A stretch of DNA of 64,000 nucleotides, taken from Phycicoccus sp963843895 (GTDB lineage Bacteria > Actinomycetota > Actinomycetes > Actinomycetales > Dermatophilaceae). The notes beneath the pieces are model-generated. The model ran no database searches. It was not told the DNA's origin and saw only the letters and a program-made list of their open reading frames with translations. Both the position numbers and the translations under genes were made by a program. The stretch is from assembly GCA_963843895.1 (NCBI GenBank), contig CAWJME010000008.1, forward strand, positions 1-64,000. Direction: 5' to 3'. Shown here piece by piece: positions 52,627 through 62,981 of the stretch. Numbering within the stretch: the first letter of the stretch is position 1; each line of letters opens with the position of its first letter.

Positions 52627-53801
52627 GCTCGCTCCTCGGGTCGGCGCGGGACGGTGATGCGCACGGTGCATCCTGCCCCCGGGCGGGTCGTCCACGTGGC
52701 GGAACCGCCGAGGTCCTCGACCCGCCCGCGGATGGAGGAGCTGACGCCCATCCGCCCGCGGCCGGCCGCCGCCTGCAGCTCGGCCGGGTCGGCCCCGACC
52801 CCGTCGTCGCGCACCGTGAGCTCGACCCCCGCCGCGTCGCCCTCGAGGAGGACCCAGGCCCGGGCCCCCTCCCCCGCGTGCCGGGCGACGTTGTCGAGCA
52901 CGGCGCCCAGCGCCGCGCCGAGCTCGCGGGACACCTGCGGGTCGACGAGGAGCGGGTCCGCGGGGACCGAGACCGTGACGCCGGGCCGCTCGTGGGCCGT
53001 GACCGACACCCGCAGGTCGACCTCCGCCCCCTCGGCCCCGTGCAGGTCGACGGCGTCGCCGGGCGCCCCGGCCCCCGACACGAACCGCCGCAGCGCGCGC
53101 TCCTGGTCGGCGGCGAGCGTCGCGAGCTCCTCCGCCTCACCCCCGAGCTCGACGCCGCGCCGGTGGACGTAGGCGAGGGTCTGCAGCACGCCGTCGTGGA
53201 CGACCCGGGCGATCCGCTCGCGCTCGCGGAGCCGCTCACGCTCGAGGAGGACCTGTTCCTCGCGCTCCAGCCCCGAGCGGGCGAGGTCGACGGCGAGCCC
53301 GATGAGGCCCCCGAGGAGGACGAGGATGACGATGTTGTGCACCGTGCCCTGCGTGGGCCGCCCCGCGATCTCGACGAGGTCGGCCGCGGCGACCGCCCCT
53401 GCCGCGAGGAGCCCGCCCCGGGCACCGGCGACGACGGCGGCGCCGGCCACCGACCCCGCGGCCCACACGGTCGGCAGGGTGTACTGGCCGGCCGCGACGG
53501 CGTCCATGCCGTCGGCGAGCGGCGTCATGAGGATGGCCCCGACCGCGATGAGCACCTCGGCGACGACGACCCGCCGGCTGCGTCGGCGGTACACGAGCAG
53601 CCCGAGCGACCAGGCGCCCATCACGGCGAAGGTGACCACCGCCGCCCAGGGCCGCACCATCTCGTCGTGCCGCAGCCAGGTGAGCAGCGCCGCGTAGACG
53701 ACGGCGATCGGCCGGAAGACGTCGAGCCCCCGGTGGAACGCCTCGACGACGACCGGCTCGCGCCGACCCGTGCGCGGCGAACGCGCCGCGAGGACCCCCA
53801 T
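52623..53801 (-). CDS. MacS-type sensor histidine kinase
   Basis: A 392-residue membrane histidine kinase resembling the MacS group. About six hydrophobic segments lie in residues 25-185, then a coiled region EREEQVLLERERLRERERIA near 186-205. The phospho-acceptor His is in RVVHDGVLQTLAYVHRRG near 206-223, and the ATPase part contains ALGAVLDNVARHAG near 303-316 and DDGVGADP near 335-342. The sensory region is almost entirely membrane-embedded. It overlaps the downstream regulator by four bases and starts 8 bases after the acyltransferase stop, so all three may be one transcript. Confidence 0.9.
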   Translation of the reverse strand: MGVLAARSPRTGRREPVVVEAFHRGLDVFRPIAVVYAALLTWLRHDEMVRPWAAVVTFAVMGAWSLGLLVYRRRSRRVVVAEVLIAVGAILMTPLADGMDAVAAGQYTLPTVWAAGSVAGAAVVAGARGGLLAAGAVAAADLVEIAGRPTQGTVHNIVILVLLGGLIGLAVDLARSGLEREEQVLLERERLRERERIARVVHDGVLQTLAYVHRRGVELGGEAEELATLAADQERALRRFVSGAGAPGDAVDLHGAEGAEVDLRVSVTAHERPGVTVSVPADPLLVDPQVSRELGAALGAVLDNVARHAGEGARAWVLLEGDAAGVELTVRDDGVGADPAELQAAAGRGRMGVSSSIRGRVEDLGGSATWTTRPGAGCTVRITVPRRPEERA

Positions 53802-53809
53802 GTCGGCCC

Positions 53810-54652
53810 TCAGCTCGCGCGCCGCTCCGGGTCGGCGCCGTCGCGCCGGGCGCCGGACTCGCGGTCGTCGCCCAGACCCTGGTTGTCGAGGGCCTCCTCG
53901 AGCTCGCTCACGGCGCGGCCCGGGACGGCGGCCTCGGCCACCTCCTTCGCCCGGTTCTTCTTCTCGCGGGCGATGCGCTCCTTCATCGCGGTGGCGTACA
54001 TGTCGACGTACTCCTGGCCGGACAGCTCCATGAGCGCGTACATGATCTCGTCCGTGATGGACCGCAGGACGAAGCGGTCGCCCTCCATCCCCTCGTAGCG
54101 GGAGAAGTCGAGCGGCTCGCCGATCCGGACGCCGACGCGCACGAGCGAGGGGATCTTCTTGCCGGTCGGCTGGGCCTTGTCGGTGTTGATCATCGCGACC
54201 GGGATCACGGGCACGCCGGCCTCGAGCGCCATCCGGGCCACCCCGGTGCGGCCCTTGTAGAGCCGGCCGTCGGGGCTGCGGGTGCCCTCCGGGTAGAGCC
54301 CGAGCAGCTCGCCGCGGCCGAGGACGCGCAGGCCCGAGCTGAGTGCGGCCTCGCTGGCCCGCCCGCCGGAGCGGTCGATGGGGAGCTGGCCGACACCCTT
54401 GAAGAACCACGCGGTGAGGCGGCCCTTGAGGCCGACGCCGGTGAAGTAGTCGGACTTGGCGAGGAAGGTCATCCGCCGCGGCACGAGCAGCGGGAGGAAG
54501 ATGGAGTCCGAGAAGGAGAGGTGGTTGCTCGCGAAGATCGCGGCGCCGTCCTCGGGGATGTGCTCCTCGCCCTCGACCCACGGCCGGAACAGCAGGCGCA
54601 GGACAGGCCCGAGGACGACCGTCTTCAGCACCCAGTAGAACACCCGGACCAC
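53810..54652 (-). CDS. 1-acyl-glycerol-3-phosphate acyltransferase (PlsC)
   Basis: Transfers an acyl chain to lysophosphatidic acid in phospholipid synthesis, at the inner face of the membrane. The 280-residue protein has a hydrophobic N-terminus, the catalytic block SNHLSFSDSIFLP near residues 41-53 (NHxxxxD type), FLAKSDYF near 63-70 and the glycerophosphate-binding YPEGTRSPDG near 119-128, then PVIPVAMI near 149-156. The acidic/basic tail after about 225 is probably disordered. The GTG start lies directly after AGAAGG. A TAGGCT hexamer about 21 bases upstream (54674-54679 on the minus strand) would be its -10. I recall an acyltransferase at the same place in mycobacteria (Rv2182c). Confidence 0.92.
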   Translation of the reverse strand: MVRVFYWVLKTVVLGPVLRLLFRPWVEGEEHIPEDGAAIFASNHLSFSDSIFLPLLVPRRMTFLAKSDYFTGVGLKGRLTAWFFKGVGQLPIDRSGGRASEAALSSGLRVLGRGELLGLYPEGTRSPDGRLYKGRTGVARMALEAGVPVIPVAMINTDKAQPTGKKIPSLVRVGVRIGEPLDFSRYEGMEGDRFVLRSITDEIMYALMELSGQEYVDMYATAMKERIAREKKNRAKEVAEAAVPGRAVSELEEALDNQGLGDDRESGARRDGADPERRAS

Positions 54653-54790
54653 CCTTCTGCGCGTGTGCCGGGAAGCCTAGTGCACCCCCGCGACGTTGCC
54701 CTCGTCGCCGGGCAGGTCGTCCCACGACCCGGCACCCACCCAGCGGCCCGTGCGAAGATCGTCCCGGCCGACCCGACACGAGGAGTCACC

Positions 54791-55390
54791 GTGAGCGACC
54801 GCCCCGGCGAGATGGACGAGCGCGACGTCGACGCGCGCTTCGCCTCCATCGTCGCCGCCTGGCAGGACGTCGTGCCGGACACCCCCGCCGACGCCACGGA
54901 CACCGCCGACCCCTCCGGGACGGAGGTCGCGGACCGCCCCGCGGCGCGCGAGCGCGGGGAGGACGACGCGGACGAGGCCGACGGCGACGAGCCGGACCGG
55001 GCCGCCGAACGCGACCCGTCCGCCACCACCCGTCCGCCCTGGGTCAACCCCTCGCCGCTCGACCTCGTCGTCCCCGCCTCGTCCTGGCGGGTGTCCGAGC
55101 CGCCCGCCGACCCGGCGGCGGCCGCCGCGGCGAGCGAGGCCCTCGACGACGACGAGCACTTCGAGCCCCCGGCCGTCGACCTGCCGCCGCAGGAGGACCT
55201 CCACTTCTGGGGCGCGGTCGTCGGGCTCGTGGCCGGCCCGCTGTGCCTCGTGTACGTCGCGATGGCGCGCCCCTTCCACAGCACCCGGTGGTTCCTCGCG
55301 GGGCTCGGCCTCTCGCTGCTCGGGTTCGCCCTCCTCGTCCTGCGCCAGCCGCACCGGCGCGACGAGGACGACGACGGCGTCCGCCTCTGA
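54791..55390 (+). CDS. Acidic protein with two C-terminal membrane helices
   Basis: A 199-residue protein of no recognised family. The first 130 residues are hydrophilic, strongly acidic and probably disordered (DDADEADGDEPDRAAERDPS near 58-77). A conserved-looking HFWGAVVGLVAGPLCLVYVA helix near 139-158 and a second helix AGLGLSLLGFALLVLRQ near 171-187 form a hairpin with both ends in the cytoplasm. The GTG has GAGGAG about 9 bases upstream. Small actinobacterial proteins of this layout occur beside plsC or glucokinase genes, but no role is known to me. It ends just before the palindrome cluster. Confidence 0.75.
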   Translation: MSDRPGEMDERDVDARFASIVAAWQDVVPDTPADATDTADPSGTEVADRPAARERGEDDADEADGDEPDRAAERDPSATTRPPWVNPSPLDLVVPASSWRVSEPPADPAAAAAASEALDDDEHFEPPAVDLPPQEDLHFWGAVVGLVAGPLCLVYVAMARPFHSTRWFLAGLGLSLLGFALLVLRQPHRRDEDDDGVRL

Positions 55391-55394
55391 CCCG

Positions 55395-55425
55395 GCGGGT
55401 TTCTCGGGTCACCCGAGAAACCCGC
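55395..55425. repeat. 31-bp perfect palindrome
   Basis: Arms 55395-55409 and 55411-55425 are exact inverted copies of 15 bases around one central base. The palindrome begins 4 bases after the stop of the preceding gene and may act as a terminator for it. Its core TTCTCGGGT/ACCCGAGAA recurs in the next hairpin. Confidence 0.85.
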
Positions 55426-55429
55426 GCTT

Positions 55430-55481
55430 CACCCGAGAAGCGTTCCCCTGCGAAGCGAGGGGTACTCGGGTGCAGCGCTGC
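55430..55481. repeat. Second hairpin sharing the same 9-mer, plus GCAGCGCTGC palindrome
   Basis: CACCCGAG (55430-55437) pairs with CTCGGGTG (55465-55472), with an inner CCCCT/AGGGG stem (55445-55449, 55458-55462); the perfect 10-base palindrome GCAGCGCTGC follows at 55472-55481. Together with the 31-bp palindrome this fills the gap between two convergent genes, consistent with a bidirectional terminator or a small palindromic mobile element. Confidence 0.65.
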
Positions 55482-55500
55482 GCAGCCGGGCCGGCCGCGC

Positions 55501-56184
55501 TCAGCCGACCGCGAGGTCGACCCACGCGGGGCGGTGGTCGCTGGCCCGGGCCCAGACCGTGTCGGGCAGCGCGACCTCGCGGTGCGGCAGCACGAGCAGG
55601 CCGGGTGAGGCGAACAGCACGTCGAGCCGGCGACGGGGCGCCCGTGCGGGGAAGGTCGGCGCGGGCGGCCCCGCGACGGCCAGCCGCCCGGGTCGCTCGA
55701 CGAGACGGAAGGCCGGCCCGCCGGCCTCCTCGTTGAGGTCGCCGGCGACGAGCAGCGGCTCGACGCCCTCGAGCGCCGCGAGCACGGCGCGCACGTGCCG
55801 CACCCGCTCCTCCCCGCGCAGGCCGAGGTGCACCGACACCGCGGTCACCTCCTGCCCGCCCGGGAGCCGGACCCGCGCCCGCGCCCAGCCCCGGGTCCGG
55901 TCCGGCCAGCGGACCGGGAGGCGGTGGTGGGAGGCCTCGACGAGCTCGACCCGCTCCCCGGTGAGGACGGTCGTGCCGCCGCTGCCGGTCTGCGGTCCGC
56001 TCCAGCGCATCCCGGAGGCCGCGGCGAACCTCCGGAGCCGCCACGGGGCGAGCAGCCGCCGCGGGACCTCCTGGAGGCAGAGCACGTCCGGGTCGACGGC
56101 CCGCACCACCCGCGCCGCGAGCCGGTGGTCGTCGAGGAAGTCGCGGGTGTTGTACGTCGCGACCCGGAACCGCTCGCCCGGCAC
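55501..56184 (-). CDS. Endonuclease/exonuclease/phosphatase family protein
   Basis: A 227-residue metal-dependent phosphoesterase of the EEP fold (DNase I, sphingomyelinase, inositol-phosphatase relatives). Visible catalytic elements: VATYNTRDF near residues 7-15, the metal Glu in PDVLCLQEVPRR near 32-43, VSVHLG near 118-123, AGDLNEEAG near 145-153, and the C-terminal SDHRPAWVDL near 215-224. No signal peptide, so it acts in the cytoplasm. The substrate cannot be called. The GTG start is 11 bases after the ROK-kinase stop, as in an operon; a longer start at 56268 would overlap that gene heavily and is rejected. Confidence 0.87.
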   Translation of the reverse strand: MPGERFRVATYNTRDFLDDHRLAARVVRAVDPDVLCLQEVPRRLLAPWRLRRFAAASGMRWSGPQTGSGGTTVLTGERVELVEASHHRLPVRWPDRTRGWARARVRLPGGQEVTAVSVHLGLRGEERVRHVRAVLAALEGVEPLLVAGDLNEEAGGPAFRLVERPGRLAVAGPPAPTFPARAPRRRLDVLFASPGLLVLPHREVALPDTVWARASDHRPAWVDLAVG

Positions 56185-56195
56185 CGACGCCCCGG

Positions 56196-57242
56196 TCAGG
56201 GGGTCGCCGCGGGCCCGGCGGGCGCGGCCGGGGGTCGACGCTCCGCCCGGTCGCCGGCGTCGGCCCACGCGAGGTCCGCCGCCCCGACCCGGGCGAGGTC
56301 GGCGGCCCCGACGAGGCCGGCCTCGTTGCCGAGCTGCGCGGCCACGATGACGGCCTCGGGCCGGTACCCGCGGCCGGTCAGCTGGCGGCGGAAGGCCTGG
56401 CGCGCGGGGTCGAGCAGGAGGTCGCCGGCCGCACTGACCCCACCGCCGACGACGAAGGTGCCGGGGTCGAGCGCGGCGGCGAGGTCGGCCATGCCCACCC
56501 CGAGCCAGCGGCCGATCTCACCGAGGAGCTCGCGGGCGAGCGGGTCGCCGTCGCGCGCCGCCTCGGTGACCAGCGGGCCGGTCAGCTCGTCGGGGTCGCC
56601 GCCGACCCGCTCGAAGAGGTCGGAGACCACCGGGCTGCCCGCCGACATCAGCGAACGCGCCTCCCGCACCAGGGCGTTGCCCGAGGCGTACTGCTCCCAG
56701 CAGCCGCGGTTGCCGCACTCGCAGCGGATGCCGTCGGGGACGACCTGCATGTGGCCGAACTCCCCCGCGATGCCGTACCGGCCCCGGAAGACGCGCCCGT
56801 CGATGACGATCCCACCGCCGATGCCGGTCCCGAGGTTGACCATCACGAGGTGGCTCTCGCCGCGCCCGGCACCGAACCGGTGCTCGGCCCACGCCGCGGC
56901 GTTGGCGTCGTTGTCGACGAAGATCGGCAGCGACAGGCGGGTCCCGAGCGCCGTGCGGAGGGGCTCGTTGCGCCACGACAGGTGCGGTGCGAAGACGACG
57001 GTCGCCCGGTCGGCTGCGACGAACCCCGCCGCCCCGATCCCGACCGCCACGACGTCGTCGCCGCTGCCGAGCAGCTCCTCGACGGCCGAGACGATGGTGT
57101 CCTCGACGACCCGGGGGCTCTTGGACCGGTCCGGGGTGTCGCGGCGGGCCCGGCGCAGGACCGCCCCCGAGGCGTCCACCACGCCGGCGGCGACCTTCGT
57201 GCCCCCGATGTCGACCCCGATCGCGAGCGGTCCGTCAGTCAC
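56196..57242 (-). CDS. glk: ROK-family glucokinase
   Basis: Phosphorylates glucose with ATP (or polyphosphate). The 348-residue protein has the N-terminal phosphate loop IGVDIGGTKVAAGVVD near residues 8-23, the catalytic FVDNDANAAAWAEH near 107-120, LGTGIGGGIVIDG near 136-148, GEFGHMQV near 160-167 and the ROK zinc cluster CECGNRGCWEQYASG near 174-188 (Cys-x-Cys-x4-Cys). VVGGGVSAAG near 266-275 follows. The Ala/Pro-rich last 35 residues are probably disordered. GTG start; it overlaps the upstream gene's stop by 8 bases. This order with SRPBCC and acyl-CoA ligase genes is conserved in actinobacteria, from memory. Confidence 0.93.
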   Translation of the reverse strand: MTDGPLAIGVDIGGTKVAAGVVDASGAVLRRARRDTPDRSKSPRVVEDTIVSAVEELLGSGDDVVAVGIGAAGFVAADRATVVFAPHLSWRNEPLRTALGTRLSLPIFVDNDANAAAWAEHRFGAGRGESHLVMVNLGTGIGGGIVIDGRVFRGRYGIAGEFGHMQVVPDGIRCECGNRGCWEQYASGNALVREARSLMSAGSPVVSDLFERVGGDPDELTGPLVTEAARDGDPLARELLGEIGRWLGVGMADLAAALDPGTFVVGGGVSAAGDLLLDPARQAFRRQLTGRGYRPEAVIVAAQLGNEAGLVGAADLARVGAADLAWADAGDRAERRPPAAPAGPAATP

Positions 57243-57663
57243 GCGGTGCCTCCCCGGCGTCGTCGGACCCGGGGTCGTGGTCGGTGCCGGTGTCGCGTGC
57301 CCGGGCCGTGGCGAGGTCGGCGAGCACGGTGGCCGCGAACCCGGCGAACTCCGCGAGGCCGCCGAGGGTCTCCGGGCTCAGCTGCCGGACGAAGGCCGAC
57401 GCCCGGCAGACCGGGCACCACTGGCACACCGGGTCCTCGCAGTGGAAGCCCGCCGACGGGCCGTCGGACCCTTCGCCGGGCTCCTCCGCCGGGACCGGAC
57501 CCGGCCCGGCACCGGCGTCGGTCGGCGGCGTGCCCGCGGTCCGCGGTGGTCCCGCGGCCGCCGACTGGGCGGCCTCCTGGCCCGCACGGCGCAGGCTCTC
57601 CAGGAGCCGCCCCGCCTCGTCGGCCACGCTCCCCACCTGGTCGTGCCAGCCCTCAGCCGTCAT
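57235..57663 (-). CDS. DUF5304-like protein with Cys-rich motif
   Basis: A 142-residue soluble protein. The N-terminal helix (WHDQVGSVADEAGRLLESLR near residues 6-25) and Pro/Gly linker lead to a Cys motif FHCEDPVCQWCPVCRA near 73-88 (four Cys, possible zinc site), then a helical C-terminus (LGGLAEFAGFAATVLADLAT near 99-118). I relate it to DUF5304 on position and layout. Its end overlaps the glucokinase start, and its own ATG lies 8 bases after the SRPBCC stop, so the four genes SRPBCC to EEP form one operon. Role unknown. Confidence 0.72.
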   Translation of the reverse strand: MTAEGWHDQVGSVADEAGRLLESLRRAGQEAAQSAAAGPPRTAGTPPTDAGAGPGPVPAEEPGEGSDGPSAGFHCEDPVCQWCPVCRASAFVRQLSPETLGGLAEFAGFAATVLADLATARARDTGTDHDPGSDDAGEAPRD

Positions 57664-57671
57664 CGTGCCGC

Positions 57672-58115
57672 TCAGCCCTCGACGCGCTTCTTCAGCTCGC
57701 TGAGCGCGGCGTCGATGATCATCTTCTCGGCCTTGCGCTTGAGCATGCCGAGCATCGGGATGGTCAGGTCGACCTCCAGGTCGTACGTGACGCGCGTCCC
57801 CGCCCCGGCCTGCTCGAGCGTGTAGCTGCCGGTGAGCCCCTTGAGCAGCGAGGCCCGCACGAGGTGCCACGAGACGACCCCGGTGCCGTCGCCGGCCACC
57901 GCCCAGTCGTACTCGAGGACGTACTGGTCCTTGATGGCGCCGGCGTCGAGGGTGAACTCCACCTGGTCGGCCCAGCCGTCACCGTCCTCGGAGAGGACGG
58001 TGCAGTCCTTGACCTGCTCGGCCCACTCGGGATAGTCCTCGAACGCGGCGATGACGTCGAGCACCTCGCCGGGTGCGGCGGCGATGTCGACGGAGGATCG
58101 TGTGCGATCGGCCAT
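57672..58115 (-). CDS. SRPBCC (START/polyketide-cyclase-like) lipid-binding protein
   Basis: A 147-residue helix-grip protein. SSVDIAAAPGEVLDVIAAFE near residues 7-26, YPEWAEQVKDCTVLSEDGDG near 28-47, and a long C-terminal helix MLKRKAEKMIIDAALSELKK near 123-142 are typical of the SRPBCC group that resembles M. tuberculosis Rv2185c. It probably binds a lipid or other hydrophobic ligand; no catalytic residues are visible. TAGCCT lies 8 bases before the ATG (leaderless). It is divergent from an acyl-CoA ligase gene 75 bases away, which suggests but does not prove a role in lipid handling. Confidence 0.88.
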   Translation of the reverse strand: MADRTRSSVDIAAAPGEVLDVIAAFEDYPEWAEQVKDCTVLSEDGDGWADQVEFTLDAGAIKDQYVLEYDWAVAGDGTGVVSWHLVRASLLKGLTGSYTLEQAGAGTRVTYDLEVDLTIPMLGMLKRKAEKMIIDAALSELKKRVEG

Positions 58116-58123
58116 GGCACCGC

Positions 58124-58129
58124 AGGCTA
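58124..58129 (-). promoter_or_regulatory. -10 hexamer for leaderless SRPBCC gene
   Basis: The minus-strand TAGCCT lies 8 bases before the SRPBCC ATG. Confidence 0.55.
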
Positions 58130-58145
58130 CCCGCAGGCCGGGGCC

Positions 58146-58151
58146 TAAGGT
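58146..58151 (+). promoter_or_regulatory. Putative -10 of acyl-CoA ligase gene
   Basis: TAAGGT fits TANNNT and would give a leader of about 33 bases containing AAGGAG 8 bases before the GTG. Confidence 0.45.
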
Positions 58152-58190
58152 TGAGGGGCTTGCCCACCCTGCGCACGAAGGAGCCCGACG

Positions 58191-59973
<1,783 letters not shown>

Positions 59974-59981
<8 letters not shown>

Positions 59982-61314
59982 GGCCACCACCGGCCGTCGG
60001 GAGCTCCTCCCGGCGGCGCTGTTCGGCCTCACCTGGCTCGCGTGGTTCGGCGTCGCCCAGTGGAGCGTCGTGCGGTTCCGCGTGTCGATCGTCGTCGTCC
60101 TGACGGCCGGCACCGTGCTGCTCGCGGTCTGGCTCGTCCGCCGGACCCACGTCCCGCTCCCCCGCTGGCTCGCGCCGGGCCTGCTCGTCGGGTCGGTGGC
60201 AGTGACCCTGCTCGTCCCCCTGTTCTCGTACCTGCGCGGTGGCGCGCTCGCGACCGCGCTCGTCGTCCTCGCGGCGGGTGGCCTCGGGTGCGCGGCCCTG
60301 CTGCTGCGAGGGACCCGGAGTGCGGCGGTCTCCGCGGCCGTCCTCGCCGGGGTGACGCACGTCGTCCTCGGCGCCGTGACCATCCTCGGGGACCGGGCGC
60401 CGCGCATCGACGTCTGGGTGATCCTCCAGCAGGGTGCCGACGTCACGGCCCGCTGGGGCAACATCTACACCGCGCGGTGGTCGGGATCACCCGGGGTGCA
60501 GGACCACTTCACCTACCTCCCGTGGATGGCCGTCCTCACCGCACCCGGGCGGTGGGTGGCCGGCGACGTCCGGTGGGCCCTGCTCGTGTGGACCCTCGTC
60601 CTGCTCGCGGGCCTCTGGGCGCTCGCCGGCGGTCGCGAGGGTGACGTCCGGCGCGGTGCGGCGGTGATCGCCGTCGTCGTGCTGGCGCCGGGGACCCTGA
60701 CCCAGGTCGACCAGGCGTGGACCGAGCCCGTCCTCGCCGCGCTCGTCGTGTGGTGGGCGGTGCTCGTGCGCCGCGGGCAGGCGTGGTGGGCCGTCGTGCC
60801 GCTGGCGCTGGCCTGCGCGAGCAAGCAGCACCTCGCCCTCCTCGCACCCGTGCTCCTCGTGTGGGCCCCGTTCGGGTGGCGGCGCACGCTCGTGACCGGA
60901 GGCCTCGCCGGCGTCCTCGTCGCCCCGTGGCTGCTCGCCGACCCCGCGGCCTTCGTCGACGACACCGTGACGACCCTGCTGAGCTTCCACCCGATCCGGT
61001 TCGCCAACACCTGGTACCTGTACTTCCTCAACGAGCACGGCGTGCAGCTGCCGTTCGCCGTGACCGGCGCGGCGATGCTGCTCGCGGTGGCGGCGGCGGT
61101 CTGGGCCGTGTGGCGCCGGCAGCCACCGGTCGAGGAGGTGCTGCGCTGGCTCGCGCTCGTCCTCGCGGTGGCGAACCTCGTCAACAAGCAGGGGTTCTAC
61201 AACCAGTTCTGGCTCGTCGCCGTGCTCGTCGCCGCGTCGCTCGCCGTCTCGCCCGCCGCGGGGGGAGCGGTCACCGGACGAGGTCGTCCAGCCGCTGCCG
61301 CCACGCCCGGATGA
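59974..61314 (+). CDS. Polytopic membrane protein, GT87/GT-C-like
   Basis: A 446-residue protein with about eleven hydrophobic helices. Between the third and fourth groups it has an extracytoplasmic loop with IDVWVILQQGADVTARWGNI near residues 146-165 and FTYLPWMAVLTAPGRW near 180-195, reminiscent of the acidic first loop of GT-C mannosyltransferases that use polyprenyl-phosphate sugars (GT87, DUF2029). No firm catalytic Asp pair can be named. The GTG overlaps the acyl-CoA ligase stop by 8 bases, so it is translationally coupled. Its last 15 codons overlap the convergent lipoprotein gene, which is unusual but both frames look genuine. Confidence 0.72.
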
Positions 61315-62554
61315 GCCCGGCGCGGTCGGTGCCGAGCACCGTCGGCATCGCCGCGTCGCAGGCCCGCTCGGCGGCCTCCTCGGAGCCGAGGACGGTGCAC
61401 CGGCGGAGCAGCCGGCGCAGCCCGGCCTCCCCGTGCTCGTCGGCCACGAGCTCGACCGCCTGCCAGGCGGCGAGGTAGCCGACCTCGATGTCGCCGAGTG
61501 CGGGGTCGAGCGACGCGGCGTCCGGGAGGTCGCGCGGGGCCGTCCCGTCGCGCAGCGCACCGACGAGGGGCGCCAGGAGCGCGGCGTCCGGCACGTCGGC
61601 GCGGGCGTACCCGACATGGTCGGCGTACCCCTCGGACAGCCAGGTCGGCGCGACCCCCGGCACGGTGGCGCGCACCGCCACGTGGGCCAGCTCGTGGGTC
61701 AGCACGACGTCGCGGCCGGTGGCGGTCAGCCGACGTCGTGCCTGCGGGTCGAGGACCACCTCGTCCCCCGTGGCCAGGCCGTCGGCACCGACCGGGCCGT
61801 CGGTCGTGGCCCCGACCTCGCCGACCGTGCCGCCCGCGCGCCCGAGCAGCGCGTCGGTCTCGGCGGCGGTGTCCGGGACGAGGACGAGGACCTGCCCGGG
61901 AGCCCCGGGCCACGCGGTGCGCAGCGCCGGGAGCGAGCGGTCGACCGTGCCGGCCGCCGCCTCGAGGGCCTCGGCACCCCCGGTGCCCGCGACGACGGCG
62001 TGGGCGGAGCGGCGCACGGCCAGCCGGGGCATCGCCAGCCACGGGGGCGCGGCGGCGCCGGCCACCGGCGCCTCGTCGAGGACCACCCAGTGGCCCGCCT
62101 CCTCGGCGACGGTGTACCGCACCAGGGCCGTGCGGTCGGCCCGGTCGACGCCCTCGACGCGGTAGCGGAGGGTGACGTCGACGGCGGCGGGGTCGTCGAC
62201 GGGAGCCACGACGTCGTGCGAGAGCCGGGTCACCCGCAGGGACCGGGCGGCCGCGAGGGCGTCGAGCTGGCGCCGTCCGCCGGGGGCGGACGGGTCCGCG
62301 ACCGTGCTGCCGTAGGCCTCGACGTCCCCGGCGACGAGGGCCGCCTCCCGCCGGGTCAGCAGTGCGTCGACGGCCGCGGCCCGGTCGCCGGCGGAGGGGC
62401 CGGCCGGCGAGCTCAGGGGCGCCGACGGTGGCGGGCGGTCGCCCGGCAGCGGCACCCCGGCGCTGCAGCCGCCGAGCGTCGCGCCCGCGACGGCCACTGC
62501 CACCCACCCGGCCCGAGCGGTGCCGCGCGGGCGAGGAGCGGGAGGGCCGGGCAC
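61271..62554 (-). CDS. Lipoprotein with HExxH metalloprotease domain
   Basis: A 427-residue exported lipoprotein. Residues 1-30 form a signal peptide (basic start, WVAVAVAGATLGGC lipobox with the acylated Cys at 30). An NTF2-like domain with a beta hairpin follows (DVTLRYRVEGVDRADRTALV near 125). The C-terminal part holds a zincin signature VVLTHELAHVAVRAT (His287, Glu288, His291) and the third ligand in TWLSEGYADHVGY about 20 residues later, the gluzincin pattern. It is probably an outside-facing peptidase; its substrate is unknown. The GTG start has TACGAT 6 bases upstream. Its 3' end overlaps the convergent membrane-protein gene by 44 bases. Confidence 0.85.
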   Translation of the reverse strand: MPGPPAPRPRGTARAGWVAVAVAGATLGGCSAGVPLPGDRPPPSAPLSSPAGPSAGDRAAAVDALLTRREAALVAGDVEAYGSTVADPSAPGGRRQLDALAAARSLRVTRLSHDVVAPVDDPAAVDVTLRYRVEGVDRADRTALVRYTVAEEAGHWVVLDEAPVAGAAAPPWLAMPRLAVRRSAHAVVAGTGGAEALEAAAGTVDRSLPALRTAWPGAPGQVLVLVPDTAAETDALLGRAGGTVGEVGATTDGPVGADGLATGDEVVLDPQARRRLTATGRDVVLTHELAHVAVRATVPGVAPTWLSEGYADHVGYARADVPDAALLAPLVGALRDGTAPRDLPDAASLDPALGDIEVGYLAAWQAVELVADEHGEAGLRRLLRRCTVLGSEEAAERACDAAMPTVLGTDRAGLIRAWRQRLDDLVR

Positions 62555-62560
62555 CGACTC

Positions 62561-62566
62561 ATCGTA
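62561..62566 (-). promoter_or_regulatory. -10 hexamer for leaderless lipoprotein gene
   Basis: The minus-strand TACGAT lies 6 bases before the GTG of the lipoprotein gene. Confidence 0.5.
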
Positions 62567-62601
62567 GGAGCGCGCGGGCCCCCCGTGCGGGGCGCCGTGG
62601 C

Positions 62602-62862
62602 TCAGCCGACGGCTCGCCCCCGCTCGCGGGCGGCCACCCCCGGGTCGAGCGTGGCCCGGGCGCGGCCGGCGGCCTCGGCGTCGACGAGCCCGGCACGGAC
62701 GAGGCGGGTGACGACCGCCCGCTCCTCGGCGTCGAGGGAGGTCTCGGACCTCGCGCTCGGCGCGGTGAGCGTGAGGAGGACGGGCACCATGCAGTCGTCA
62801 CAGTGCAGCTCGCGCACGGGGCACGTGGTGCAGTCGACGGTCATGACGTCGGGTCGGGTCAT
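62602..62862 (-). CDS. Small protein with N-terminal four-Cys motif
   Basis: An 86-residue protein beginning MTRPDVMTVDCTTCPVRELH, with Cys pairs CTTC at about residues 11-14 and CDDC at about 21-24. A helical part with SLDAEERAVVTRLVRAGLVD near 43-62 follows. The four Cys could bind zinc or an iron-sulphur cluster; spacing differs from WhiB proteins. It resembles a conserved actinobacterial small-protein family without a name known to me. The ATG at 62862 has AAGGGG 8 bases upstream; a GTG at 62871 is too close to that site. Confidence 0.7.
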   Translation of the reverse strand: MTRPDVMTVDCTTCPVRELHCDDCMVPVLLTLTAPSARSETSLDAEERAVVTRLVRAGLVDAEAAGRARATLDPGVAARERGRAVG

Positions 62863-62981
62863 GCGGCTCACCCCTTTCCAGGTGTGCCCACGACGCTAGG
62901 GGCGACCACCGACAGACCCCCTTCACGTCATCGCCGGACCGGTGCCCCGCGCGCCTCGGCGGCGCTGTCGGCGGCCCGGCC

